A stretch of 64,000 nt of DNA from an uncultured Lachnospiraceae bacterium. Its GTDB lineage: Bacteria > Bacillota > Clostridia > Lachnospirales > Lachnospiraceae. This document shows positions 31,301 through 36,889 of the stretch, one piece after another. The notes under the pieces were generated by a model. It had not been told where the DNA came from. It saw nothing but the letters and a program-made list of their open reading frames with translations, and did not search any database. Where the stretch lies: positions 70,737 through 134,736 of the forward strand of contig CAJUHH010000011.1 in the NCBI GenBank assembly GCA_910585965.1, written 5' to 3'. Positions within the stretch are counted from its first letter, which is position 1. Each line of letters starts with the position of its first letter. Made by a program: the position numbers and the translations under genes.

Positions 31301-31584
31301 TTCAAGCTATAATAAAAGAGGATTTCCCTGACTTAAAATTAACGTACGAACCGGAATACAGTCCGTTTATTAGAACTGGAGTAGCTCAAAGAAATACAGG
31401 TACTCAAATAGGGAAAAATATGTTTTCGTCCAGAGCTGATTTGAGAGATACTATAATTCATGAAGAATTGCATCATAGGTGGTGGCAAAGAGGAATAATA
31501 GATCATCATCCGATGGATTCAACAAAAGAGGCAATTTTTTATAAAACAATTAATGCTTATAAGCAAATGAGAGGTTGGAATTAA
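22363..31584 (+). CDS. Giant FN3-RHS polymorphic toxin with HExxH tip
   Basis: A 3073-residue protein. Residues about 1-1110 hold some 13 fibronectin-III-like domains of about 82-85 residues (recurring SVTVSWNAV, SYDLLFNG, YSYQVRAKN). Residues 1110-1270 resemble DUF6531 (HVGLDPVNALTGAF). About 1270-2640 are YD repeats forming an RHS shell, closed by RFYDAEQGRMMGRDP and YCGNDPVNYVDPTGE. A Gly/Ala-rich hydrophobic linker (2690-2920) leads to an AT-rich tip with IIHEELHHRWW (H3033, E3034, H3037), a zinc-metallopeptidase pattern. The start at 22363 has AAAGGA; no signal peptide follows. The immunity gene is two bases downstream. Toxin function is inferred from this layout. Confidence 0.9.
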   Translation: MAEFNLRSTINKDGSVTANWDSIPGAVKYFGELKIYKATNTEYINYGLRTTTFTTKAGLAAGKRYEIRVIAYNSSSKAIQSKTIGFNFPSDFYLNQPVAVPQNVKAVADTVSVTVSFSEVKYATSYDILFDNTVYNVKTTSKKFTGLGAKTSHTYAVRAKNTNYTSAYSTKQSITTKPFTPAIPSGITKTVTETSVTISWGKVTNATGYDIQFDGRTYSVTGTSKTFSSLTAGKTYNYQIRSKNADAASAYTSVLTVTTAPKPPATITATSTDSSITVSWNAVTGAKTYMIKFDGSPILTMQTSYTASGLKPNTSHTYQVCARSADGEGSYSTQRTIKTKLKLADPPGGVKKTSTDTSATVSWNAVTGAKGYDVRFNNSVYAVTGTSKTFTGLTPNTDYKYQVRTKDANGAGEYGAEQTVRTTPKAPTAVTVTANENSMTLSWGAVAGATGYDVLFNGTVYPVTGTSKTFTGLSANMGYIYQVRVKNADGASSYCTSKSTKTAPVPPSVPTARATTNSVTLSWNSVSGATSYDLLFNKDTYRVTGTSKTVTGLVPGTSYTYAVRSNNAGGSSSYSSTKTITTIPNPPAMPTNVSASVRSDSVTVSWGAVTGAKDYDLYFDGKTYNTTGLSRTMTGLSPNCGYSYRVRANNEGGSSSYSSMQTVWTLKLPPSVPTGISTSVTTNSVSIAWGRVGDAESYDLLFNGKVYEVNGTSKVISGLTPNTSYSYQVRAKNNGRASAYSAVQTVRTQMLPPAVPTGISAVPTTNSVTIRWGAVSGAASYDVSFNGKVYRATTNSQVISGLTPNTKYNYAVRANNAGGSSAYSAVQTVLTNAVPPAMPTGVCARATADTVTIEWNAVEGAESYDILWNNVMFNTEGTSWTHSRLNVNTDYRYAVRARNRAGTSLYSETQTIRTMLHTPLNVRATATTDSVTVSWNVAEGATGYDIKFNGLVYSVEGTSWTFTGLEDEKEYTYAVCAKNDVVYSEYSKKASIMTLSAAPPVPTNVRATSTFNSVRVSWDPVEGAESYEVEFDGTLHSVPGAAAGKMRAAGKMRAAGKMRAARADGQGNNYIFFHNLRPNTQHTYCVRSRNSRKASQYSPLGFIRTKLFKPRRLPNVKSGGRYRRYLDGRIGHVGLDPVNALTGAFLWSYTCLEDYGKDGLHFTAMYDSGRDEYPKALGKKWTYSLNYLLYMDEEYAYFSTPYDEVAAFVMDGEKSSFTPAEGMQSDYVMGRKEDASYFVRDVDGTEYVFGSDLYLKEIVEGGLAVYRFQADEEGQITHIEGRHGRTIALSYTGGHIVGAADAAGNTVVFGYEEDQLVSITNPDGGSMGFVYDDEGNLLEITDFAGRSYLSCQYDASGRVIAQNTAGRGSSYAAYDEEGRTTVFTDELGNETKYSYDENGCVTHVEQGGSGVQSTYDGNGRLTEQTDGLGNVTKMAYDECGRMNCVTYPDGTEEQVFYNEGNCPVRMVNRDGSESFYEYDERNNLLAAKDERGNTCSYSYDEEDNLVSYTDKEGNVWIYTYDENGYIKQAKDPEGNHYAYAHDAVGRLISYTTPGGRTTTYSYGGSGDLLHMADGDGTVTFAYDENGSQTKITDRMGNSRRMEYNGMGQIALATDFMGNAYTFAYDARGGLAKETDPLGFHQDYSYDAFGNCTAWTDKNGGTTTYQFDAASQLTEVKDAAGGLTRYAYDTAGRIKTVTDALDHQTSYDYDAVGRIVGVTDALGNSVSYTYDKNGNLLTKADEEGAVISYTYDKENRVSSIESDLGTTCFTYDKLGRVVSVEDADGHVETAEYDGDGNATSFTDKENRCTVYTYDASGRLAEETRPDGGKTSYEYDSNGNCIKITDAEGNIYTWEYDANDRAVKETDPLGYETAYAYDACGNLLSVTDARGGKTSFAYDGNGNRTKVTDPMEGETVYTYDGMNRLTKSTDAEGNSFAYEYDANGNRTAYTDANGNRWSYEYDALNRLTGVRDGNDGSLAFSYTKTGRIASVTDQEGAETVYQYDSMGRMTKICDALGNSLSFAYDSQGRVLAQTDARGNTTAYTYSPSGNLLRVTDAEGGVVSYTYDALGRVLTETNALGGVTSYAYDGLGHVTSMTDALGNVTAFAYTANGKIASVTDAEGGTTSYQYDGCGNLTQVTDALGNVTTFAYDAMNNQIRECLSEGEGQTCVTLYQYDRQGRMVKEINPLLDEKTYAYDGNGNIVSILDEDGNETTVRYDLNNRPAGMCYSDGREALFRYNKRGELVEMQDWNGTAVMEYGRTGKLRKTTDHNGYTVGYEYDANGNITGITYPDGSAASYAFDKNNRMVKAEGAEGKAAAYQYDPMGNIVSIRLPGSVSSYSYNKKGMPVKAAYQFDDGTLMEESYSYDAMGRITGTERTGNVPDLSANAAYAYDALGRLTSWTEGLSTEAYGYDVLGNRTARSVDGTVLASCQYNGMNQLVKRTENGIDYHYGYDRRGNLTEERAGESVIRRYLYDSAGYLCRGENLESGEATEYGYNALYMRVKNRAGGIGSPSAAGAAVTERNYHYAVDFLSGTNRVLAAYEEGHGVLRSVYGPGYGCVSRELLPEPGQPETALADTALPSAAYFQPDIRGSEWFAADSLGGVLRYAGNDVWGRRKGEEESGDSDFYGQLRYTSYSYDPVIGKYFAQARFYDAEQGRMMGRDPVKRGLNGYPYCGNDPVNYVDPTGEIANIIAGGIAGGVIGGAFGFAGSAVSQLMSGERFSMRKALGSAANGAVVGAVKGALVSSGAGIGLSLAADFIGGTAGSALEQKIGSGSVSLKESLVGGVTNAVSGAIYGKGPLKGFGDALMKGAASGAATAGIRYLARDWDEGGSDLAGSVLDLVQGVGQMALSPYSRNRDPRRGCGVRSSLSNRVGEPMAYGYRYDVGSLQKTGSVRRKKDGFSMLGLLKEAAIGGVMGGLAGTAFYGAGKAFGFLKDSVRDIRGNKGSSAIIEQKPDKQPQTYTSDLSNVTGKGARARNRAIQAIIKEDFPDLKLTYEPEYSPFIRTGVAQRNTGTQIGKNMFSSRADLRDTIIHEELHHRWWQRGIIDHHPMDSTKEAIFYKTINAYKQMRGWN
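25489..25542 (+). repeat. Three in-frame 18-base tandem repeats inside FN3 domain 13
   Basis: The unit GCAGGAAAAATGCGCGCA occurs three times head to tail (the third with a final G), coding AGKMRA each time. It inserts a basic loop in the last FN3 domain of the RHS protein and is prone to slippage without changing frame. Confidence 0.92.
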
Positions 31585-31586
31585 TT

Positions 31587-31976
31587 ATGGCTGTACTTAA
31601 AATAAAATGTGACTGCGGTAAAAATATTTCAAGCAAAGTGGGAAACAGAATATATAATAATAAATTGTATTGGTTTCAGTCATATTCTTGTGATAACTGT
31701 GGAAAAACAATAGAAATGGAGAGCGATGATAAAATGCCAACTGATATTAAAGATGCAATTATTGAAGAAGGAGGTAATTATGTCCTAATTTTAAAAGAAA
31801 CCAAAGATAGAAGAAAAGCAGAGTTTTTATTAAAAAAAATGCCGAATAGTAGTTTATTAAGCTTAAAGCCATTTCTGGAAAGAGAATGTGAGGAAATAAT
31901 TAAGGGTACTAGGAATGAGGTGTTAATTGTTAAAAATTATTTGGCTAAGAGGGGGATTGATAGTTGCATAATATAA
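31587..31976 (+). CDS. Putative immunity protein 1 (zinc-ribbon-like)
   Basis: A 129-residue protein starting two bases after the RHS stop. It has an N-terminal CDCG and, about 33 residues later, CDNCG, which together resemble a zinc ribbon; the rest is charged and helical. I do not recognise a named family. Position directly behind a polymorphic-toxin tip, low GC compared with the RHS core, and duplication together with that tip at 34117-34646 all argue that it neutralises the HExxH tip. The ribosome site is weak, so translational coupling is likely. Confidence 0.7.
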   Translation: MAVLKIKCDCGKNISSKVGNRIYNNKLYWFQSYSCDNCGKTIEMESDDKMPTDIKDAIIEEGGNYVLILKETKDRRKAEFLLKKMPNSSLLSLKPFLERECEEIIKGTRNEVLIVKNYLAKRGIDSCII

Positions 31977-32073
31977 ATTAGCATAAAAAGAACGATATTT
32001 TCATTTATCAATATTGGAAAATATATTCTAATAATATAATGGATGAAAAGTTCCTTTATATTTGACAAGTTAT

Positions 32074-32125
32074 AAAGCCGAGGATATTTTTGGGGATTGA
32101 AAAATGCCTAAATATCCTTGGCTTT
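32074..32125 (+). terminator. Stem-loop after immunity gene 1
   Basis: AAAGCC-GAGGATATTT and AAATATCCT-TGGCTTT pair over 16 bp (arms 32074-32089, 32110-32125). No strong T-run beyond CTTT. Confidence 0.55.
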
Positions 32126-32202
32126 GAATGGTATTTGAATGATATAATATGGATGGGTTAGTTGGGTGTTGATGAAAGTTCCGTTTTTAGAGAGAATCCA
32201 TA

Positions 32203-33576
32203 TCCATCAGCTATAGCTACGACCCGGTTCTATGACGCGGAACAGGGGCGCATGATGGGGCGAGACCCGGTGAAAAGGGGGTTGAATGCATATCCTTATT
32301 GCGGTAATGACCCGGTTAATTATGTGAATCCTACGGGGGAGATCCCTAATATTGTCGCTGGAGGAATCGCCGGGTTTTTAATCGGCGGGGCATTCGGATT
32401 TGCCGGATCGGCGGTATCCAAGTTAATGAGCGGGGAAGGTTCAGCATGCGGAAAGCGCTCGGAAGCGCCGCGAATGGAGCGGTAGTGGGCGCGGTGAAAG
32501 GGGCGCTGGTCAGCTCAGGAGCAGGAATCGGATTGTCCCTGGTGGCTGATTTTATCGGAGGGACGGCAGGAAGCGCGCTGGAGCAGAAGATAGGAAGCGG
32601 CAGCGTCAGCTTGAAGGAGAGCCTGGTAGGGGGCGTGACGAATGCGGTAAGCGGAGCCATTTATGGCAAAGGTCCGCTGAAGGGCTTCGGGGACGCGCTC
32701 ATGAAAGGAGCAGCAAGCGGCGCGGCGACGGCGGGAATCCGTTATCTGGCAAGGGACTGGGATGAGGGAGGAAGCGACCTGGCAGGAAGCGTCCTTGACT
32801 TGGTTCAGGGAGTAGGGCAGATGGCGCTTTCCCCTTACAGCAGAAACCGCGACCCGAGGAGAGGATGCGGGGTACGTAGTTCGTTGTCGAACCGGGTTGG
32901 AGAGCCTATGGCGTATGGCTATCGGTATGACGTTGGTTCCTTGCAGAAGACAGGAAGCGTGCGCAGGAAGAAGGACGGCTTCAGTATGCTGGGGCTGCTG
33001 AAGGAAGCGGCAATCGGCGGCGTGATGGGCGGCCTGGCGGGAACGGCGTTTTATGGAGCCGGGAAGGCTTTTGGGTTCTTGAAGGATAGTGTGAGGGATG
33101 TTCGGGGGAATAAGGGTGGCTCATCTGTTGGGGAATTAACAATATCATCACGAAATACGAGCAGAGGGAAGCCTAATGCAATAAATCATTTTGGGGAGGA
33201 TTTAAATGCAAGACAACGGAATTTGTTAAATCAGCTTCCAGAATATGATTCATCAACAATTGTAAGGAAATCGAGTGTAAACTTGAATGATCTGTCTGCA
33301 TTAACAGCAAAAACAGGTGATGAATTTGCTATGTTTACTAGAGGTAGCCAAAGAATGATTATTCGCGGAGGACCAACTAAGGTAAATATCAATAGTGTGA
33401 GAGCGCAAGAATTAGCTTCAGTCGGATATAGGTGGAGCGGTCATACGCACCCGGGAATTGGCGATTGGGTGAAAACGCCTTCAGCAGGTGATAAATTAAT
33501 TTTAAATTCATTTAAACAAACTCAAAGTGCAATTTATGATAGCGCAGGTAAATTTCAATTATTTGGAGAATTATAA
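32203..33576 (+). pseudogene. Orphan RHS cassette 2: linker copy plus JAMM-like toxin tip
   Basis: From about 32203 the sequence repeats the end of the RHS gene. A 29-base deletion between two CCCGGTT repeats and a one-base loss near 32437 break the frame; from ATG 32446 the linker is open for 376 codons. It is nearly identical to the first copy up to about 33115, then switches to a different AT-rich tip (residues about 225-376) with GHTHPG and PSAGD. The spacing H-x-H-x10-S-x2-D is the JAMM/MPN metalloprotease pattern. Without the RHS shell it is probably a silent donor for tip exchange. Confidence 0.8.
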
Positions 33577-33869
33577 TGAAAAAAGTAGATAAATGGAAGG
33601 TAGAAAAAGAATTACAAAGAGCACTTGCAATTGAATATGTAAGAGATTATTGTAGGGAAAATAAAATTTCAATAGAAAAATTGGAGAAAGAAATATTTGA
33701 TTTATCATACCAAGTATGTGGTTTTCTTCATCCAAGCGATATTGAATCGGATGGGCTATTAAATGATGTGGAAACTATGCCTAAACCCACATTAACTATT
33801 AGATATGAGAATAATATGCTTTCTATTGAACAAACAGAGTTTACAAAAGAATTTTTGAGTGCTGAGTAA
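33576..33869 (+). CDS. Putative immunity protein 2
   Basis: A 97-residue, charged, mainly helical protein whose ATG overlaps the TAA of the JAMM-like tip by one base. Family not recognised. Its place and AT-rich composition fit an immunity gene for tip 2. It remains intact although the toxin cassette has lost its shell, as expected if the cell still needs protection from sister cells carrying the active tip. Confidence 0.7.
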   Translation: MKKVDKWKVEKELQRALAIEYVRDYCRENKISIEKLEKEIFDLSYQVCGFLHPSDIESDGLLNDVETMPKPTLTIRYENNMLSIEQTEFTKEFLSAE

Positions 33870-33959
33870 TTAATAATGTGTACAAAATCTGCGATATATT
33901 CGGGATTCTATGAGGAGGTATAGAGGGGAACTTTTCCCAGTTCCCTGACTAGGAAGAAA

Positions 33960-34010
33960 AAAATGGAGATATTTCATGGACTATGTAAAGTTCTGGAATA
34001 TCTCCATTTT
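33960..34010 (+). terminator. Stem-loop after immunity gene 2
   Basis: Fourteen-base arms (33960-33973, 33997-34010) pair perfectly and end in TTTT. The rest of 33870-34116 shows no gene. Confidence 0.7.
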
Positions 34011-34116
34011 GTTGCTTTGCTAAAGCATAGATGACATTGATGTTTGCTGAGAGTATAATAGGGGATAAGTTATTCGGGTATTAAGGGAGATTCTGTTTTC
34101 TTTAAGAGAAGGGAAG

Positions 34117-34554
34117 GCCTTTGGGTTCTTGAAGGATAGTGTGCGGGATGTTCGGGGGAATAAGAGCAGTTCTGTGATAATGGAACAAAAACCTGATAAA
34201 CAATCTTAAATATATACTTCAGATTTGTCTAATGTAACAGGAAAAGGTGCGCGCGCCAGAAATAGGGCAATTCAAGCTATTATAAAAGAGGATTTTCCTG
34301 ACTTAAAATTAACGTACGAATCGGAATACAGTCCGTTTATTAGAACTGGAGTAGCTCAAAGAAATACAGGTACTCAAATAGGGAAAAATATGTTTTCGTC
34401 CAGAGCTGATTTGAGAGATACTATAATTCATGAAGAATTGCATCATAGGTGGTGGCAAAGAGGAATAATAGATCATCATCCGATGGATTCAACAAAAGAG
34501 GCAATTTTTTATAAAACAATTAATGCTTATAAGCAAATGAGAGGTTGGAATTAA
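34117..34554 (+). pseudogene. Second copy of the HExxH tip, truncated
   Basis: Nearly identical to 31144-31584. It begins in the end of the linker (KAFGFLKDSV), has lost everything before it, and carries a TAA at 34207-34209 between linker and tip. The tip itself is open from ATG 34225 and differs from the first copy by very few residues (for example one E to S change near YESEYS). HEELHHRWW is kept. Probably not translated as a toxin. Confidence 0.8.
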
Positions 34555-34556
34555 TT

Positions 34557-34646
34557 ATGGCTGTACTTAAAATAAAATGTGACTGCGGTAAAAATATTTC
34601 AAGCAAAGTGGGAGACAGAATATATTATATCATCATCGGGAAATGA
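34557..34646 (+). pseudogene. Truncated copy of immunity gene 1
   Basis: The first 24 or so codons match the gene at 31587 (MAVLKIKCDCGK kept), then the sequence jumps to unrelated bases and stops after 29 codons at 34646. The second cysteine pair is lost. Confidence 0.8.
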
Positions 34647-34647
34647 T

Positions 34648-34914
34648 CGGCGGTATTCCAGCTGATGAGCGGTGAAAGGCGTGCTGGTCAGCTCAGGAGC
34701 AGGAATCGGATTGTCTCTGGCGGCTGATTTTATCGGGGGAACTGCGGGAAGCGCGCTGGAGCAGAAGATAGGAAGCGGCAGTGTCAGCTTGAAGGAAAGC
34801 ATAGTAGGCGGCGTGATGGGCGGCCTGGCTGGAACGGCGCTTTATGGAGCTGGTAAGGCTTTGGATTTCTTGAAGGATAGCGTGCGGGATGTTTGGGGAA
34901 TAAGGGCAGGGTAG
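34648..34914 (+). pseudogene. Internally deleted RHS linker fragment
   Basis: Homologous to the RHS linker (VSSGAGIGLSLAADFIGGTA) but with two internal deletions: one at its start that removes the KALGSAANGA segment and one joining SLKES to GGVMGGLAGT, apparently through the shared GGCGTGA. A lost base near the end shifts the frame to a TAG. No tip follows. Confidence 0.75.
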
Positions 34915-35044
34915 ATGCTATAAACAGTGATAATATGATGTTTAGAAAAGTAAACTCCCTTTTTGAAAGTGTGTGTTCAATGAAAAGAACTGTATAAATA
35001 TGTCGTAGATTAATAAATAAAAATTAAGATTGGAAGGTGGAGCT

Positions 35045-35530
35045 GTGGGGGAAAAAGTTATCTGTTTTCATAATCCGGAGAAAACTAATGGATATTTAAG
35101 CAATTGGTATCTTTCGGATTTTTGCGTTAATAAGATTCGATATTCTTCTATGGAACAGTATATGATGCATCAGAAGGCATTGCTTTTTGATGATGCAGAG
35201 ATTGCGGGACAAATAATGGACACAGCTGATGTGGGAAAAATCAAGGCATTAGGAAGAAGTGTCAAAAATTATGAAGATATTGTATGGAATGGTATGCGGC
35301 AGATCATTGTCTATCAGGGATTGCTTGAAAAGTTTAAACAAAATGATGAGTTGAAAGAGAAACTTTTGTCTACACAAAGTCATATATTAGCAGAATGTGC
35401 TGTTCAGGATAAAATATGGGGAATTGGCCTTTCGATGAAAGATGAGAGGAGATTTGATTTGAGTGAGTGGCAAGGTCAAAACTTATTAGGTTTTTCTTTA
35501 ATGAGAGTGCGTACCGTTTTGAAAGCATAA
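35045..35530 (+). CDS. NADAR-family protein (ADP-ribosyl glycosidase fold)
   Basis: A 161-residue single-domain protein. NGYLSNWYLSDF, SSMEQYMMHQKA, VKNYEDIVWNGMR and DKIWGIGLS are the conserved blocks of the NADAR (YbiA-like) family. Members remove ADP-ribose from guanine in DNA or RNA, and some act as antitoxins of DarT-type enzymes. The GTG at 35045 has GGAAGG seven bases upstream. It lies among orphan RHS immunity genes, so it may be an immunity gene left behind by an ADP-ribosyltransferase tip; that link is inference. Confidence 0.85.
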   Translation: MGEKVICFHNPEKTNGYLSNWYLSDFCVNKIRYSSMEQYMMHQKALLFDDAEIAGQIMDTADVGKIKALGRSVKNYEDIVWNGMRQIIVYQGLLEKFKQNDELKEKLLSTQSHILAECAVQDKIWGIGLSMKDERRFDLSEWQGQNLLGFSLMRVRTVLKA

Positions 35531-35714
35531 ATATTCGTTAAGATTTTGCAGACGGACAGGGTGTACTTATTCAGATGGATGAAAACATGGAAGAGCAAAC
35601 GTATTTGAAGAGTTAATTCGTGCGACACAATTTCGTCAAAATTTGAATGATGATAGGAGCTGGTAGGATACTGGCTTCTATTGTTTGATTAAAAGAAAGG
35701 CAGATGCTGATAGA

Positions 35715-35855
35715 ATGTATTATGGATATGATATATGCCCTAAATGTAAAAATGAATTAATTATTAGAAGAGGATGTAAGAAACATATTGATGATTTCAG
35801 CAAATGTGGCGGTGATATATGTAGAAAATGTGGAAATAAATTGGTAAATGTATAA
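35715..35855 (+). CDS. Small zinc-ribbon-like protein
   Basis: A 46-codon frame encoding two cysteine pairs, CPKC near the start and CRKC near the end, plus a cysteine in SKCGG, with many basic residues. Only a weak ribosome site is seen. It may be an immunity gene remnant in the RHS island or an independent small protein. No family name can be given. Confidence 0.45.
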   Translation: MYYGYDICPKCKNELIIRRGCKKHIDDFSKCGGDICRKCGNKLVNV

Positions 35856-35863
35856 AGACTGTC

Positions 35864-36136
35864 ATGAAAATGGTGAACTGCGATTTTAATTCGGCAGAAG
35901 AGGCAATATATGCACAGGGAGATCTTGGAATTATAGGGGATTTCATAAGTGCCTATCTGAATATGGCGATGGCGGTTTTTGAAGTTTTGCAAATGTTGGA
36001 GAGGCAAAGCATTATGTATAAGGTAAGTCCGCCGTTTCCCTATGAAATACCTGAATTTAGGGAAATGGATGAGGGGGCATTAAATGAAATTTTAAAACTG
36101 AGTAATGAATGGGAAGAACTATATTCGAGAGACTGA
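35864..36136 (+). CDS. Hypothetical acidic protein, possible orphan immunity gene
   Basis: A 90-residue acidic, helical protein (YSRD at the C-terminus) that I do not recognise. It stops in a TGA that overlaps the first codon of a further RHS linker scrap. In each intact cassette the order is linker-tip-immunity, so this could be the immunity gene of a lost tip, with the next cassette following directly. Start and expression are unsure because no ribosome site is visible. Confidence 0.45.
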   Translation: MKMVNCDFNSAEEAIYAQGDLGIIGDFISAYLNMAMAVFEVLQMLERQSIMYKVSPPFPYEIPEFREMDEGALNEILKLSNEWEELYSRD

Positions 36137-36208
36137 AAGAGGCGGCAGTTGGCTGCACAATAGGTGGCCTGGCGGGAACGGCGTTTTATGGAGCCGGGAA
36201 GGCTTTTA
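36134..36208 (+). pseudogene. RHS linker scrap
   Basis: About 25 codons (LKEAAVGC-TIGGLAGTAFYG-AGKAF) match the end of the RHS linker; homology stops abruptly at 36208 where an unrelated gene remnant in the opposite orientation begins. Confidence 0.8.
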
Positions 36209-36512
36209 CTTCTGTCGGCAGACATTTCCCAAAAACATGGCCTTGCAGTCGGAAAATCCCAATAGGTAGGCGAGCATAGCATACCGGGATCAATAGCACA
36301 ATGTGCTATGCGCGTTTTGCTCGCTGACGTAGCGGTCAATCAACTGCCGGACTTTCCTCGGTAATTCCATCTCGTTCAATTTGCCGGAATATTCGTCCGA
36401 TTTGCGGTTGATTGTCTGGTATTCCCTGTCACCGCTTACAATGCCGTTCATGCGGACGATCATAAGCTGGCATAATGCAGAATCTTTTTCTAATCCGATC
36501 CCTCCTTCCGTG
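36209..36512 (-). pseudogene. Remnant of a small conserved mobile-element-type gene
   Basis: Read on the minus strand, fragments such as VSGDREYQTINRKSDEYSG, KVRQLIDRYVSEQN and LLGFSDCKAMF are those of a small conserved protein often met in Lachnospiraceae mobile elements. The fragments lie in different frames and the C-terminus is cut by the RHS scrap at 36208. The name of the family is not known to me. Confidence 0.6.
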
Positions 36513-36576
36513 GTGTCGTAGCGTACCTATGTTTTGGAGGGATAGCAAGCGTGAAAATAAAAAAGCCGGAAATTGC

Positions 36577-36605
36577 TTGTAGCGTCCGACATTTTTTGAT
36601 AATAT
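36577..36605 (+). promoter_or_regulatory. Possible promoter of toxin peptide 1
   Basis: TTGTAG (36577-36582) and TAATAT (36600-36605), 17-base spacer; moderate match. Confidence 0.4.
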
Positions 36606-36653
36606 ATCCACATGGGGTACTGCCATAACGGGTAGGCGGTCAGTCCTTCTTCG

Positions 36654-36701
36654 CAGAGGGACTATCCCTCTGACAACGGGTAAAATCGGGAAAGGAGGGA
36701 T
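36654..36701 (+). promoter_or_regulatory. Ribosome-site switch in the toxin 1 leader
   Basis: CAGAGGGA (36654-36661) pairs with TCCCTCTG (36665-36672). The same ATCCCTC (36664-36670) can instead pair with GAGGGAT (36695-36701), which contains the Shine-Dalgarno site of the peptide. The two pairings exclude each other. Confidence 0.6.
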
Positions 36702-36707
36702 TACTTT

Positions 36708-36800
36708 ATGAGTGACTATGAACTGCTAACGGTTGTTCTGATGATTCTTGGAATCATCGTGTCGATCTTGATAGCATACATAAACGACACAAAAAAGTAA
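36708..36800 (+). CDS. Holin-like type I toxin peptide 1
   Basis: A 30-residue peptide: a short polar start (MSDYE), one hydrophobic helix (LLTVVLMILGIIVSILIAY) and a polar KK end. This is the pattern of the Hol-Tox/TxpA-like peptides that damage the membrane. AAAGGAGGG lies at the expected distance. The mRNA ends in a two-way terminator, and a strong promoter points back from 36918, so an antisense RNA would overlap its 3' end. A second module of the same design follows. Confidence 0.8.
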   Translation: MSDYELLTVVLMILGIIVSILIAYINDTKK

Positions 36801-36883
36801 CCGCCCTCGGCCAAAGGATGCGGTTACTTTTTTAGTAACTAATTTCTAAGGGCTGACCGTCTATCGGCAGTATTCCTTTTTGT
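36788..36883 (-). ncRNA. Predicted antisense antitoxin RNA 1
   Basis: From the promoter at 36918-36890 an RNA of about 95 bases would run to the terminator shared with toxin 1, whose minus-strand side is followed by six T. It is complementary to the toxin mRNA 3' end, as with RatA-txpA. Ends are estimated. Confidence 0.65.
36795..36833. terminator. Bidirectional terminator of toxin 1 and its antisense RNA
   Basis: AAGTAACCGC (36795-36804) pairs with GCGGTTACTT (36820-36829); T-runs follow on both strands. The toxin stop codon lies in the first arm. Confidence 0.85.
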
Positions 36884-36889
36884 GTTTTC

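Noticed and set aside
36829..36889. A 19-codon frame (MKTQKGILPIDGQPLEISY) on the minus strand inside antisense RNA 1
   Set aside because: Its ATG overlaps the -10 box, so it would not be in the RNA.
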